Source of the DNA: an uncultured Schlesneria sp.
GTDB taxonomy: Bacteria > Planctomycetota > Planctomycetia > Planctomycetales > Planctomycetaceae
Assembly: GCA_903858935.1 (NCBI GenBank)
Contig: CAIOKO010000181.1
Span: forward strand, 1 to 43,749
Direction of reading: 5' to 3'
DNA: 43,749 nucleotides
The notes under the pieces are model-generated. The model saw nothing but the letters and a program-made list of their open reading frames with translations. It ran no database searches and was not told the origin of the DNA. Position numbers and translations under genes: made by a program. How positions within the stretch are numbered: position 1 is the stretch's first letter; every line of letters starts with the position of its first letter. Positions 26,676 through 36,036 of the stretch are shown piece by piece.

Positions 26676-27784
26676 GCACAATCAACCACAATTCCAAATC
26701 AACTCGATTCGCATCTCGTTTCAAACTACGGTGTCTGTGGGCTACCGCCGTGCTGGTTGTCGTGATCGGCGGTACTGCGTTGGCCATCTATCAGTCGGAT
26801 CGAACCGATCGCTTAGCGGATACATCCTTTCGCGGCACAACGATTCCCGTCAAGGTTCACTCGCTGGGTCGACTGGAGCCACAATCGCGAGTTATTCGAC
26901 TGTCGAGTCCTACTGCGGCTGAGGGTTCACGGATTGAACAACTGACTGTCCGAGAAGGGGATGCGCTGCATGCCGGGCAGGTGGTTGCGGTGCTGGACAC
27001 ACATGACCGGCGTAAGAGCGCGCTGGAAGAAGCGGAAGCGCGAGTTCGAGTCGCTCAGGCAAAGTTGTTGCAGATCAAGGCAGGGGCCAAACCTGGCGAC
27101 ATTGTTGCGCAGCAGTCAGTCATCACTCGGTGTCGCTTTGTTCTGAAGAATGCCGAAGCCGAACTCGAGCGGTCTCGGAAACTGGCTGCTTCGCGAACCA
27201 TCTCTGAATCGGATTTCGAACAACGTAAGCTTCAGGTGGAACGCTCTCAACAAGACCTTGAGCAGGCGCAAGCGACTCTTGAAAGCCTGCAGGAAGTTCG
27301 CCAGGTCGATATCGATCTGCAACAACAAGAGATTGAAAGCGCGATCGCAACGGCAACACGGGCCCGGGCCGACCTGGACGCGACTTTGATCAAGACGCCG
27401 ATTGCTGGTCACGTCCTGAGAATCCATACCAGGGCAGGGGAGCGTGTCAGCGATAAAGGGGTCATGGAAATTGGTCAGATCGATGTGATGTATGTCGTCG
27501 CAGAAGTTTACGAGGCGGACATCTCGCGAATCCGTATTGGCCAGTCAGCACAAGCAAGGTTGACCGGTTCGACAATATCGATCGCAGGTCAGGTGGAAGA
27601 AATCGGACTGATCGTCGGACGAAAAGATGTCTTGAACAACGACCCCGTCAGCGATACTGACGCACGTGTCGTCGAAGTACGCGTTCGACTTGACAGCGCT
27701 GACAGCAGTCGAGTCTCGGGCTTCTCCAATGCACGTTGTGAAATCACATTTGAAGGTAAAACTGAGTCGCATACGGCTGAATGA
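26672..27784 (+). CDS. HlyD/DevB-type membrane fusion protein of an ABC exporter
   Basis: A 370-residue periplasmic adaptor. One membrane helix (about 22-44, RCLWATAVLVVVIGGTALAIYQ) is followed by half a lipoyl domain (RIEQLTVREGDALHAGQVVAVLDTHD). A long alpha-helical hairpin covers about 110-230 (EAEARVRVAQAKLLQI ... QQDLEQAQATLESLQEVRQVDIDLQQQEIESAIATATRARADLDATLIKTPIAGHVLRI), and a beta-barrel domain closes the chain. This is the layout of DevB, HlyD and MacA-like proteins that connect an ABC permease to an outer membrane channel. No outer membrane TolC-like gene is present nearby. Its ATGA overlap with tetR and the devC and devA genes downstream make it one operon. Confidence 0.9.
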   Translation: MSTINHNSKSTRFASRFKLRCLWATAVLVVVIGGTALAIYQSDRTDRLADTSFRGTTIPVKVHSLGRLEPQSRVIRLSSPTAAEGSRIEQLTVREGDALHAGQVVAVLDTHDRRKSALEEAEARVRVAQAKLLQIKAGAKPGDIVAQQSVITRCRFVLKNAEAELERSRKLAASRTISESDFEQRKLQVERSQQDLEQAQATLESLQEVRQVDIDLQQQEIESAIATATRARADLDATLIKTPIAGHVLRIHTRAGERVSDKGVMEIGQIDVMYVVAEVYEADISRIRIGQSAQARLTGSTISIAGQVEEIGLIVGRKDVLNNDPVSDTDARVVEVRVRLDSADSSRVSGFSNARCEITFEGKTESHTAE

Positions 27785-27894
27785 GTCCGGTTGACATCGT
27801 CGCAAGATCTCAGCTGGTGTGTTGCCGCCTTCATCACGCTGAATGATGACGGCACCGCTGAGAAAGCATTTTTCAAACACGAAGGAAACGAGTT

Positions 27895-29046
27895 ATGCGG
27901 TCCAGCTGGCAAGTCGCCTGGAAGCAGCTCAGTCACAGCAAAGTCAAGTTGATTGTTGCGACCGCCGGCGTCGTCGTTGCAGTACTGCTGATGCTCGTTC
28001 AGCTTGGGTTTTTGAATGCGGCGTATGACTCGTCGCTGGCCGTTCCCAAGCGGGTTACGGCTGATCTGGTTGTTCTCAGCCCGCAGTCACCAACGTTCGC
28101 AACGCCAACTCAATTCGCCCGGCGAATGCTTTACCGACTCCCCGCTCACCCTGCGGTCGCAGGTGTCCAAGCCATCTATCTGGGAACGGGCCGATGGAAA
28201 AACCCCTGGGACAAATCGGAACGTCAGATTCTGGTTTACGGCCTGGGGGCCGGTGAAAACATGTTGCAGATTCCTGGTTTTGCCGACGCCGTTGACCAGT
28301 TGCAGCAACCCGATATGGGACTCTTCGATCGACGTTCCAGGCCAACGTTCGGCCCGGTTTCAGACGCACTGGCGAAGGGCGAGCGAGTCGATGTCGAAGT
28401 GAATCGCAGGAAGATCACAATTGCTGCCTGCACCGAAATCGGTGTGACACTGGGTGTCGACGGAAATCTGTTTGTGACCGACACAAACTTCCTTCGCTTG
28501 TTCCCCAGGATTCCCGGCAGCATCGATCTGGGTCTGATCAGACTCAAGCCCGATGTTGATCCCGCCAAAGCCCGGGATGAATTGGTTCGCTGGTGCGGCA
28601 ACGACTTGCGAATCCTGACAAAAGCAGAATTCATCGCCTTTGAAAAGCACTTTCTCGACACAGGCGCACCGATCAATTTTATCTTTGGCCTGGGGACTGC
28701 CGTCGGATTCTTTATCGGGTTTGTGATCGTTTATCAGATTCTCTATACCGAGGTTTCGACCCATCTGCCTCAGTTCGCAACGCTCAAGGCAATCGGATTT
28801 ACCGACAATTACCTGTTAAGACTCGTGATGCAGGAATCGCTGATTCTGGCAGTTTTGGGTTACCTGCCTGGAACATTGCTTTCATGGTGCGTTTATCAGA
28901 TTGCAGCACGTGAGACTCAATTACCTATGGCATTGACGATGTTCAGGCTCACTTCGGTACTTGGATTAACAATCACGATGTGTATTTTCTCCGCAGCCAT
29001 GGCGATGCGAAAACTGCGAGCCGCTGACCCGGCCGATATCTTCTAA
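27895..29046 (+). CDS. DevC-type ABC exporter permease (FtsX family)
   Basis: A 383-residue permease. A first membrane helix (about 17-40, KLIVATAGVVVAVLLMLVQLGFLNAAYDSSL) is followed by a large periplasmic domain (about 41-255, rich in LYRLPAHPAVAGVQAIYLGTG and QILVYGLG). Three C-terminal helices form the FtsX fold (about 262-286, GTAVGFFIGFVIVYQILYTEV; 305-325; 348-375). The N-terminal segment with HSKVKLIVATAGVVVAVLLM and the domain size match DevC of cyanobacterial heterocyst glycolipid exporters. Exported substrates in that family include glycolipids and drugs. ATG at 27895 is preceded by GGAAACGAG. It is 110 bases after devB and seven bases before the ATPase. Confidence 0.9.
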   Translation: MRSSWQVAWKQLSHSKVKLIVATAGVVVAVLLMLVQLGFLNAAYDSSLAVPKRVTADLVVLSPQSPTFATPTQFARRMLYRLPAHPAVAGVQAIYLGTGRWKNPWDKSERQILVYGLGAGENMLQIPGFADAVDQLQQPDMGLFDRRSRPTFGPVSDALAKGERVDVEVNRRKITIAACTEIGVTLGVDGNLFVTDTNFLRLFPRIPGSIDLGLIRLKPDVDPAKARDELVRWCGNDLRILTKAEFIAFEKHFLDTGAPINFIFGLGTAVGFFIGFVIVYQILYTEVSTHLPQFATLKAIGFTDNYLLRLVMQESLILAVLGYLPGTLLSWCVYQIAARETQLPMALTMFRLTSVLGLTITMCIFSAAMAMRKLRAADPADIF

Positions 29047-29053
29047 GACGGGA

Positions 29054-29773
29054 ATGCGAATGACTCACTTCGTGAATAGTACTGCCGACCCGATCGTTAA
29101 CGTCGAGCATTTGGCGTTCTCGTTCGGTGAGGGTGACCTGTGCAAGCAGATCTTATTCGATATCACCTTCAACGTTTTTCCGGGGGAAATCGTGTTGCTC
29201 ACAGGCCCCTCGGGCAGCGGCAAGACAACGATCCTGACGCTCGTCGGCGGTCTTCGCCAGGTAAAAACCGGGGCATTAACAGTACTGGGTACGGATTTCA
29301 GAACAGCGAGCGTAGCCGATCTGGTCAGAACGCGACGACAGATCGGGTTTATCTTCCAGGCCCATAATCTGCTGGACTTTCTCTCGGCACGAGATAACGT
29401 CGCGATGGCGATGCAGCTACATCCGGAAGTCACAGCGACTGAGTCGCGAGAACGCGTCAGTGAGCTACTGGAAATGGTGGGACTTAAGGACAGGATGGAC
29501 TATTACCCTGCCAAGCTATCAGGAGGCCAGCGGCAGCGCGTGGCAATTGCACGGGCTCTTGTCGGAAGGCCGCAACTCGTTTTGGCCGACGAACCGACCG
29601 CCGCACTCGACAGTCATTCGGGCCGAGAAGTCGTTGAGCTTCTGCAACGGCTGGCAACCGATCACGGCGCTGCAATCCTGATGGTGACTCATGACAACCG
29701 CGTCTTGAACGTTGCCGACCGGATCATCGAAATGGAGGACGGTCGCATCAGACAACCCGAGAATGCACTTTGA
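29054..29773 (+). CDS. DevA-type ABC exporter ATP-binding protein
   Basis: A 239-residue ABC ATPase of the MacB/LolD/DevA kind. Walker [10 protein letters not shown] (51-59), signature [15 protein letters not shown] (155-169), Walker B LVLADEP (175-181), and H-loop His213 in MVTHD are all intact, and a Q-loop lies in [12 protein letters not shown]. It powers the DevC permease together with the DevB adaptor. The ATG at 29054 is used; ATG at 29060 is an equal alternative since GGGA lies six bases before it. The order tetR-devB-devC-devA is compact, with gaps of -4, 110 and 7 bases. No transporter outer membrane gene follows, so that partner must be encoded elsewhere. Confidence 0.93.
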   Translation: MRMTHFVNSTADPIVNVEHLAFSFGEGDLCKQILFDITFNVFPGEIVLLTGPSGSGKTTILTLVGGLRQVKTGALTVLGTDFRTASVADLVRTRRQIGFIFQAHNLLDFLSARDNVAMAMQLHPEVTATESRERVSELLEMVGLKDRMDYYPAKLSGGQRQRVAIARALVGRPQLVLADEPTAALDSHSGREVVELLQRLATDHGAAILMVTHDNRVLNVADRIIEMEDGRIRQPENAL

Positions 29774-29959
29774 CACCGCCTTTGCGTCAACGACAAATGA
29801 AATTGCAATTGGCCCGAACTTAAGCGGCTCCTGGTTTTCTTTAAACCTCCAATTCTCAACAATCGCGTTTCACGGCGAATGCGATCGGTTAAGATGACAC
29901 GGTCGCTGGAGTTCAAACCAAGAGAGCGAATACTGACAATTTGACGCAGGGGAGAGATC

Positions 29960-30499
29960 ATGAGAATCGTTCAAATCTGCCTGGCTTTAATTGTTTCGGT
30001 GGTGTCATGGGAGTCCATAGCACAGGCTCAAGATAAAACCGATGTCAAAGCGACGACAAAACATTCCAGCTTTGATCGGATTAAGGTGTTAAGCGGTGAG
30101 TGGGAAGTGACTCCTGGACCGGGCGGGCATGGTCAACATGGAGCGACTGTGACTTACCAGGTCACTGCGGCGGGAAGTGCCGTCCAGGAGACACTCTTTG
30201 GCGGAACGGATCATGAAATGATCACGCTGTTTTATGTGGAAGACGGCAAGCTGGCACTGACTCACTATTGCATGCTGCAGAACCGGCCACTCATGCGAGA
30301 AGAAAAGTCGTCGAACCCAGCTCAGATTGTCCTGGTGTGTCCGAAGACGGAAAATGCAAAAATCGAAACCGAGGATCACATGCATCAAGTCACTTATACG
30401 TTCATCGACGCCGACCACATAAAGGCTGATTGGGTACTCTTCAAAGGGGGCAAGTCTGACAGCACACATTCATTTGAAATGACCAGGAAGAAAAAGTAA
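29960..30499 (+). CDS. secreted small protein, lipocalin-like beta-barrel
   Basis: A 179-residue protein with a signal peptide (1-23, MRIVQICLALIVSVVSWESIAQA). The mature part opens SFDRIKVLSGEWEVTPGPGG, then alternates short strands: GATVTYQVTAAGSAVQETLFGG, HEMITLFYVEDGKLALTHYCMLQNRPLM, QVTYTFIDADHIKADWVLFKGGK and a basic end. The LSGEWE opening plus repeated beta strands resembles lipocalin-like or DUF1579-like secreted proteins. Such proteins bind small ligands, but none can be named. It is monocistronic, with GGGGAG before the ATG. About 190 bases separate it from the devA stop. Confidence 0.72.
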   Translation: MRIVQICLALIVSVVSWESIAQAQDKTDVKATTKHSSFDRIKVLSGEWEVTPGPGGHGQHGATVTYQVTAAGSAVQETLFGGTDHEMITLFYVEDGKLALTHYCMLQNRPLMREEKSSNPAQIVLVCPKTENAKIETEDHMHQVTYTFIDADHIKADWVLFKGGKSDSTHSFEMTRKKK

Positions 30500-30597
30500 C
30501 GGCCGCAAGCTCACTTCATGTTTGACTCCGACATGTTAAAACAGTCGAATCATTCCACTATCACTTCGCCTGAGAAATCACTCAAAGGGACCGGACC

Positions 30598-31458
30598 ATG
30601 GCGACTTGCCCGAGTTGTGCGGAAGATGTCTCCGCTAAAGATAACTTTTGTCCCTTTTGTGGTGAAAAACTGAAACAAGGAACGGGCGGCAATTCCGTTG
30701 CGGCCCGTCAAACACGAGCGAAGTCGGGTGGCAGTTTAAGCAGCATGACGACCGCCATCATCGCGGTCGCTGCGTGTGCCGTCATGTTTTTTGGCACCTG
30801 CATTTTGATTGCGTCACTGTTACCTGCCGTGCAACAGGCGCGCGAGGCGGCTCGCCGAACCCAGTGCAATAACAATCTCAAGCAGATTGGCCTTGCATTG
30901 CATAACTACCAGGACACTTTCAAATTATTCCCGGCGGCACATCTGAATGACCTTGAGGGGGAGCCAAAACTGAGTTGGCGGGTTTCAATCCTGCCATTCC
31001 TCGGCGAGGCTGGTCGCTATAACGCCTATCAATTTGACGATGCCTGGGACAGCCCGTTGAATTCCGGTTTGCTCAATCCGTTGCCACTGGTCTATGGATG
31101 TCCCTCGCATACACCCCCCGGCAGCACGAGTACGGCCTACGTCACGATCACCGGCAGCAATACCGCGCTGGGTGATGGTAAATGCGTCCCACTTCGTGAC
31201 ATCAACGATGGCACATCCAATACGCTGATGGTGATTGAGGCTTGCGGACTGAATATCCCCTGGATGAAACCGCAGGATATCGACGCAGCAACCGTCAAAG
31301 GAGTCGGCGACCCGAACGGCGCCAGCAGCAAGCACACCGGAGGGGCTCATGTCCTTATGGCGGACGGCGCCGTGCGGTTTGTTTCAAATAATATTGACCC
31401 GAAGATTTATAAAGCTTTGATCTCCCGCGACGGCGGCGAACAAATTACCGGGCAGTGA
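30598..31458 (+). CDS. DUF1559 protein with an N-terminal zinc ribbon
   Basis: A 286-residue protein. Residues 1-25 form a zinc ribbon (CPSC at 4-7, CPFC at 18-21). A Ser/Lys linker and one membrane helix (about 49-73) follow. The DUF1559 domain begins LLPAVQQAREAARRTQCNNNLKQIGLALHNYQDTFKLFPAAH and ends with GGAHVLMADGAVRFVSNNI. Most family members begin instead with a type IV prepilin leader (GFTLVELLVVIAIIA). Here the leader is replaced by the zinc ribbon, so it is probably membrane-anchored with the ribbon in the cytoplasm and not a pseudopilin. The role of DUF1559 is unknown. The ATG has no strong ribosome binding site, though AAAGGGA is seen. Confidence 0.88.
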   Translation: MATCPSCAEDVSAKDNFCPFCGEKLKQGTGGNSVAARQTRAKSGGSLSSMTTAIIAVAACAVMFFGTCILIASLLPAVQQAREAARRTQCNNNLKQIGLALHNYQDTFKLFPAAHLNDLEGEPKLSWRVSILPFLGEAGRYNAYQFDDAWDSPLNSGLLNPLPLVYGCPSHTPPGSTSTAYVTITGSNTALGDGKCVPLRDINDGTSNTLMVIEACGLNIPWMKPQDIDAATVKGVGDPNGASSKHTGGAHVLMADGAVRFVSNNIDPKIYKALISRDGGEQITGQ

Positions 31459-31559
31459 GACTGCGGCTGTCACCTGATTTCTCAATGTCAACGAAATCGC
31501 CTGATGAAGGCGACAAACAGTGATCTCGGTGCTTAGCCTGGAAAACGAAATTCAATCTG

Positions 31560-34500
31560 ATGAAAAAATTCTTCATGCGTCCGTTAAACCATATCTGCCT
31601 GACGTCGTTGTTACTTGTCGGCACAGCCTGGGGACAGGGAACAACATTGCAGGATCAGCTGGTCGCAGAAGGGCCTGCGTCACTGGCAAAATCGGCAAGA
31701 AGTGACGGGAACCCTGGACGGGGGGCGATCATCTTCCACCAGCCGTTTCTCGCCTGCTCAAAATGTCATACCGTAGGCCAGAATTCCAGCTTGATGGCTC
31801 TGGGACCAGACCTGACCCGTCTCGAAAAGACTACCAAAACCGAGGCATTTGCCGAGTCGCTGGCCGAGTCCATCCTCGAACCATCCAAGGTCATTCGAAA
31901 AGGATTCGAACCGGTCATCGTACAATTAGCCGACGGCAAAACCGTCACCGGCCTGTTTGTCGAAGAGGCTGACGACACACTCGTACTGCGCGATGTGGCA
32001 CGGATTGGCGAAACTGTGACTTTGGCCAAATCGCAGATTGAAGATCGAGTGACCGGAAAGACTTCGGCCATGCCCGCAGGACAAGTCAATGTCCTGGCAA
32101 ACCGTCAGCAGTTCCTCGATCTGTTGGCTTACATCATCGCGATTGCCGAAGGAGGCCCCGAGACGGCAAAACAATTGCAGCCGCCCGCATCGCTGGTCGC
32201 ATTTGTTTTGCCTGAGTATGAGCGTGACATCGATCATGCCGGCCTGATTCGCGAACTGGACGACAAAGCATTTCAGCGGGGCGAAGCGATCTATTCACGG
32301 TTGTGCGTTAACTGTCATGGAACGAAGGACCAGCCCGGCTCGCTGCCAACATCTTTGAAATTCGCCCAGGGGAAGTTTAAGAATGGTCACGATCCCTATC
32401 GAATGTACCACACGCTGACCCACGGTTTCGGGCTGATGGCTCCGCAAACCTGGATGGTCCCTCAGCAGAAGTACGATGTGGTCCACTACGTCCGAGAAAC
32501 GTATCTCAAACCTCACAACCCCTCGCAATACGCGACGATCGACGCGAATTATCTTGCTTCATTGCCTAAGGGAAGCACTCGTGGCCCAGCTCCTTCAAAC
32601 GTCGAACCATGGTCTTCGATGAATTACGGGCCATTTCTGACTGCAACTTATGAGGTCGGTAGCGACGGATTGAACTTTGCACAAAAAGGAATTGCGGTCC
32701 GACTGGATTCGGGACCGGGAGGTGTTTCACGAGGGACACAATGGCAGATTTTTGATCACGACACACTGCGAATGGCGGCGGCGTGGACAGCCCAGCCACA
32801 ACAGGCGTCAAACTTCATTGACTGGCACGGCATCAATTTTGACGGTCGACATAACAGCCACCCTCGCGTTTCAGGACAGGTCCAAATCTTCAATCCAACT
32901 GGACCAGCGTGGGCTAATCCCGATACAGGCTCGTTCGATGATCCACGAGCTGTGGGACGAGACAACAGGCACTATGGCCCATTGCCGCGTGACTGGGGGC
33001 GCTATCGAGGCCTTTATCAGTTCGGCGATCAGGTGATTCTGTCGTATACCGTTGGTCGTACAAACATCCTTGAAATGCCCGGCACCGCCAGCTTAAGTGA
33101 ATCAGGTCCTGGAATTTCCGAAGCCTCTAAAAAGTCAGCCCAGTCTGAAGTCGCACAGGATTTCTCCCTGTCCATGTATACAAGGGCCTTTCAAATCGGA
33201 CCTCGACCACAGGACTTATTGCTCAAGGTCGCGACGCATCCCAAACGTGCTGCGTACGTGCAGCAGGTCCCCGTCGGAACAGAATCGAAACCCGACCCGC
33301 GAACGATCGCGCTCTTGAATCCCATTCCGTCCCCTGTCAAAGCGGCGAAGGCTCAAGGGCTCTTTTTGAGCGGGAAGACACGGATCGACATCGATAAATC
33401 CAACGACTTTGATCTGACAGACCGCGATTACACGATTATGGCAAGAATCAAGACGAAAACAGGAGGGACGATTTTTTGTCAGGCACCAGTTGAAGGTGAC
33501 TGGGCAGCAAATGGAAAGTCCTTGTTTGTTCGCGGCGGCCGACTGGCGTTCGATATCGGCTGGGTCGGTGCAGTGGCTGGAAAGACCAATGTGGCCGACG
33601 ATCAGTGGCATGACGTCGCGATGACATGGGAAAAGATGTCCGGACAGGTGCGGTTATTTGTCGACGGAAAGATTGATGGAGAGGGGACATTGAAACCGAA
33701 AGCCAAAGCAGAAAAACAAACGATTCGTCTTGGATTCACGTCACCCAATTTCCCTGACCCGACTTATTTTGTCGGTCAATTGAGCAACGTACGGTTCTTC
33801 CAGAAGGCTTTGACTTTACCACAAATTCAAGATTCCGCAGCAGACTTGAAGGACGAACACCTTATTGCGTTTTGGCCATTGAACATCGCCCGCAACACCC
33901 TCATTCGTGATGAGTCTGGACATGGACATGATGGCCGCGTGTCGGTTGAGGGCGCCGCGACGTTTGATGAGATGAAGGTCCAGATTGCGGCGGGGCTGTC
34001 CCCAGCCCCAGGCGGCGCAAAATGGCTGCCGGGTGATGGGGGATGTTTGCTGCTGAGTCTTCCTGCAGGGGATGAACCATTACAATTTGTTCTCTCCGTG
34101 GCACCTCTTCGCCGCAATGTCGCATCAGAGTCACTGACGGCGTTAGTCTCGCAGCCTCCGCTGGATCTCGCGTCATTAACTCATGGAGGCCCGCAGCGCT
34201 GGCCTGAAGAACTGAAAACCGAAATCAAGGTTGGCCCTGATAACGGCCCTTTCACAGCCGATGTTTTTTCGACCCCCATCAACAATCCCTGGTTCGCTCA
34301 ACTTCGATTGACCGGATTTGACTTCTACCCCGACGGCGACCGGATGGCCGTTTGCTCGTGGGATGGTGACGTCTGGCTGGTAAGTGGCATTCTCGGCAAA
34401 CAGGCCCCTGTCAGGAACAGCAACGACGGAGCGAAGTCACCACCGCCAGCATCCGGTTCTGCCGATTCGAGTTCGCCACGACAACTGACCTGGCGACGAA

Positions 34501-35696
34501 TTGCCAACGGGCTGTTCCAGCCGCTGGGATTGAAAATCGTCGGCGAACAAATTTATGTCACCTGCCGAGATCAGATCGCCATTCTGCGTGATCTGAATGG
34601 TGACGGCGAAACCGATTTCATCGAATGCTTTAACAGCGATCACCAGGTGACCGAGCACTTCCATGAATTTGCCATGGGTTTGCAAACCGACTCCGATGGA
34701 AATTTTTACTACGCCAAATCGGCGCGTCACGCATTGCCTGCCGTTGTCCCGCAACATGGAACCCTGTTGAAAGTCAGTTCTGACGGATCGCGAACGGACA
34801 TTGTTGCCAACGGCTTTCGGGCGGCAAATGGAGTCTGTCTGAATCCAGACGGGACATTCATCGTCACAGACCAGGAAGGGCACTGGAACCCCAAGAACCG
34901 AATCAATTGGGTCACTCCTGCCAAGCCTGGCGAGTCACCACCGTTTTACGGAAACATGTTCGGCTATCACGACGTGACCGACTCATCCGACAGCGCGGCG
35001 CAGCCTCCATTGTGCTGGATTACGAATGCCTTTGATCGATCACCTGCGGAATTGCTTTGGGTCACGAGCGAGAAATGGGGGCCGCTTAAGGGGTCGTTGC
35101 TCAATCTCTCGTACGGTTATGGAAAGGTCTATGTTGTTCCGTTTGAAACGATCAGCCAGCCAGAAACAGACGGGGGAAGAAAACCAAACAAACTGGTCCA
35201 GGGTGGGATGTGCGAATTACCCTTGCCGATCTTTCCCACAGGGATCATGAGGGGCCGGTTTCATCCAGTGGATGGCCACCTATATACCTGCGGAATGTTT
35301 GCCTGGGCCGGGAATGCGACGCAGCCCGGCGGCTTCTATCGCATTCGTGCGACCGGACAACCTGCTCATCTGCCAATCGGGTTGCATGCAGGCAAACGCG
35401 GAATGCAGATTCGATTCAGTGATCCCGTTGATCCCGATAAATCACTCGATCCAGGTCGTTTTGTGGTTCGTACGTGGTCATTAAAGCGAACGGCCAATTA
35501 TGGGTCGAATCATTACAACGAAAAGGAATTGAAGGTCGCCTCGGTCACGCTGTCGGACGATCAAAAAACTGTCAATATTGAACTTCCCGAGATCGAGCCA
35601 ACATGGTGTATGTCGATCGAATACAAGCTGATCGGGTCAAACGGCGACTTGTTCAATGGCTTGATCCACAACACGATCCATGCTCTGGGTGAATAA
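31560..35696 (+). CDS. secreted giant di-haem cytochrome c / LamG / beta-propeller protein
   Basis: A 1378-residue exported protein (signal peptide 1-26). A first c-type haem motif CSKCH (66-70) lies in a planctomycete-type haem-binding domain (SLAESILEPSKVIRKGFEPVIVQLADGKTVTG). A second haem motif CVNCH (249-253) is followed by a candidate distal Met293 (GLMAPQ). Next come a beta-rich middle part, a LamG-like jelly-roll (about 615-790, DRDYTIMARIKTKTGGTIF ... WHDVAMTWEKMSGQVRLFVDGKIDGEG), and a propeller-like region (about 900-1270) with LRDLNGDGETDF and GLQTDSDGNFYYAKSARH. I infer periplasmic or surface electron transfer tied to polymer breakdown. No strong Shine-Dalgarno sequence precedes the ATG. 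Confidence 0.88.
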   Translation: MKKFFMRPLNHICLTSLLLVGTAWGQGTTLQDQLVAEGPASLAKSARSDGNPGRGAIIFHQPFLACSKCHTVGQNSSLMALGPDLTRLEKTTKTEAFAESLAESILEPSKVIRKGFEPVIVQLADGKTVTGLFVEEADDTLVLRDVARIGETVTLAKSQIEDRVTGKTSAMPAGQVNVLANRQQFLDLLAYIIAIAEGGPETAKQLQPPASLVAFVLPEYERDIDHAGLIRELDDKAFQRGEAIYSRLCVNCHGTKDQPGSLPTSLKFAQGKFKNGHDPYRMYHTLTHGFGLMAPQTWMVPQQKYDVVHYVRETYLKPHNPSQYATIDANYLASLPKGSTRGPAPSNVEPWSSMNYGPFLTATYEVGSDGLNFAQKGIAVRLDSGPGGVSRGTQWQIFDHDTLRMAAAWTAQPQQASNFIDWHGINFDGRHNSHPRVSGQVQIFNPTGPAWANPDTGSFDDPRAVGRDNRHYGPLPRDWGRYRGLYQFGDQVILSYTVGRTNILEMPGTASLSESGPGISEASKKSAQSEVAQDFSLSMYTRAFQIGPRPQDLLLKVATHPKRAAYVQQVPVGTESKPDPRTIALLNPIPSPVKAAKAQGLFLSGKTRIDIDKSNDFDLTDRDYTIMARIKTKTGGTIFCQAPVEGDWAANGKSLFVRGGRLAFDIGWVGAVAGKTNVADDQWHDVAMTWEKMSGQVRLFVDGKIDGEGTLKPKAKAEKQTIRLGFTSPNFPDPTYFVGQLSNVRFFQKALTLPQIQDSAADLKDEHLIAFWPLNIARNTLIRDESGHGHDGRVSVEGAATFDEMKVQIAAGLSPAPGGAKWLPGDGGCLLLSLPAGDEPLQFVLSVAPLRRNVASESLTALVSQPPLDLASLTHGGPQRWPEELKTEIKVGPDNGPFTADVFSTPINNPWFAQLRLTGFDFYPDGDRMAVCSWDGDVWLVSGILGKQAPVRNSNDGAKSPPPASGSADSSSPRQLTWRRIANGLFQPLGLKIVGEQIYVTCRDQIAILRDLNGDGETDFIECFNSDHQVTEHFHEFAMGLQTDSDGNFYYAKSARHALPAVVPQHGTLLKVSSDGSRTDIVANGFRAANGVCLNPDGTFIVTDQEGHWNPKNRINWVTPAKPGESPPFYGNMFGYHDVTDSSDSAAQPPLCWITNAFDRSPAELLWVTSEKWGPLKGSLLNLSYGYGKVYVVPFETISQPETDGGRKPNKLVQGGMCELPLPIFPTGIMRGRFHPVDGHLYTCGMFAWAGNATQPGGFYRIRATGQPAHLPIGLHAGKRGMQIRFSDPVDPDKSLDPGRFVVRTWSLKRTANYGSNHYNEKELKVASVTLSDDQKTVNIELPEIEPTWCMSIEYKLIGSNGDLFNGLIHNTIHALGE

Positions 35697-36036
35697 CCTC
35701 CCCACAGGGGAAAATTTGGCTGACATGGGACGACCATCTATCAGGTAGCATGGGCTTCAGCCCGTGCTGTTTCGCCGTAGCAGCGGCTTTCATCTGCTGA
35801 TCAAGAAATCGTGTCGAGGCCGGAAGCCCGCATTACCCAGGGACCGATTCTCGCAACCTGTCGGTAAGCGAAGTTACGGTCTTGACCGAAAATCGAGAAT
35901 CTTCTAAAAACCCGCCCGCTTCGACCTGCCAATCGCTTTTCACAAGCAATTGCTGCCGAAGACCCCCTTCAAAATTCACCTCAGCGCTTTCACATCACCG
36001 CTTTCAGACCTCAAGTTTTCAGGTAGGAAGGTTTCC
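35697..36036. other. intergenic region with REP-like hairpins
   Basis: These 340 bases hold no recognisable gene. The left part carries two adjacent hairpins at about 35745-35802 (listed separately). The right part up to 36036 is a leader for the next gene, ending in GGAAGG before its ATG. No clear promoter was found. Confidence 0.6.
35745..35802. repeat. REP-like pair of hairpins
   Basis: GCATGGGC-TTCA-GCCCGTGC (35748-35767) forms an eight-pair stem with one wobble. Next to it, CAGCGG (35782-35787) can pair with CTGCTG (about 35795-35800), again with one wobble. The wording GGGCTTCAGCCCGTGC followed by GCAGCGGCTTTCATCTGCTG is the kind of palindromic intergenic element that recurs in many genomes. 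It may also slow transcription after the upstream gene, but there is no T-run. Confidence 0.65.

Noticed and set aside
31498-31514. Small hairpin TCGCC/GGCGA upstream of the giant cytochrome gene
   Set aside because: Only five pairs; expected by chance.
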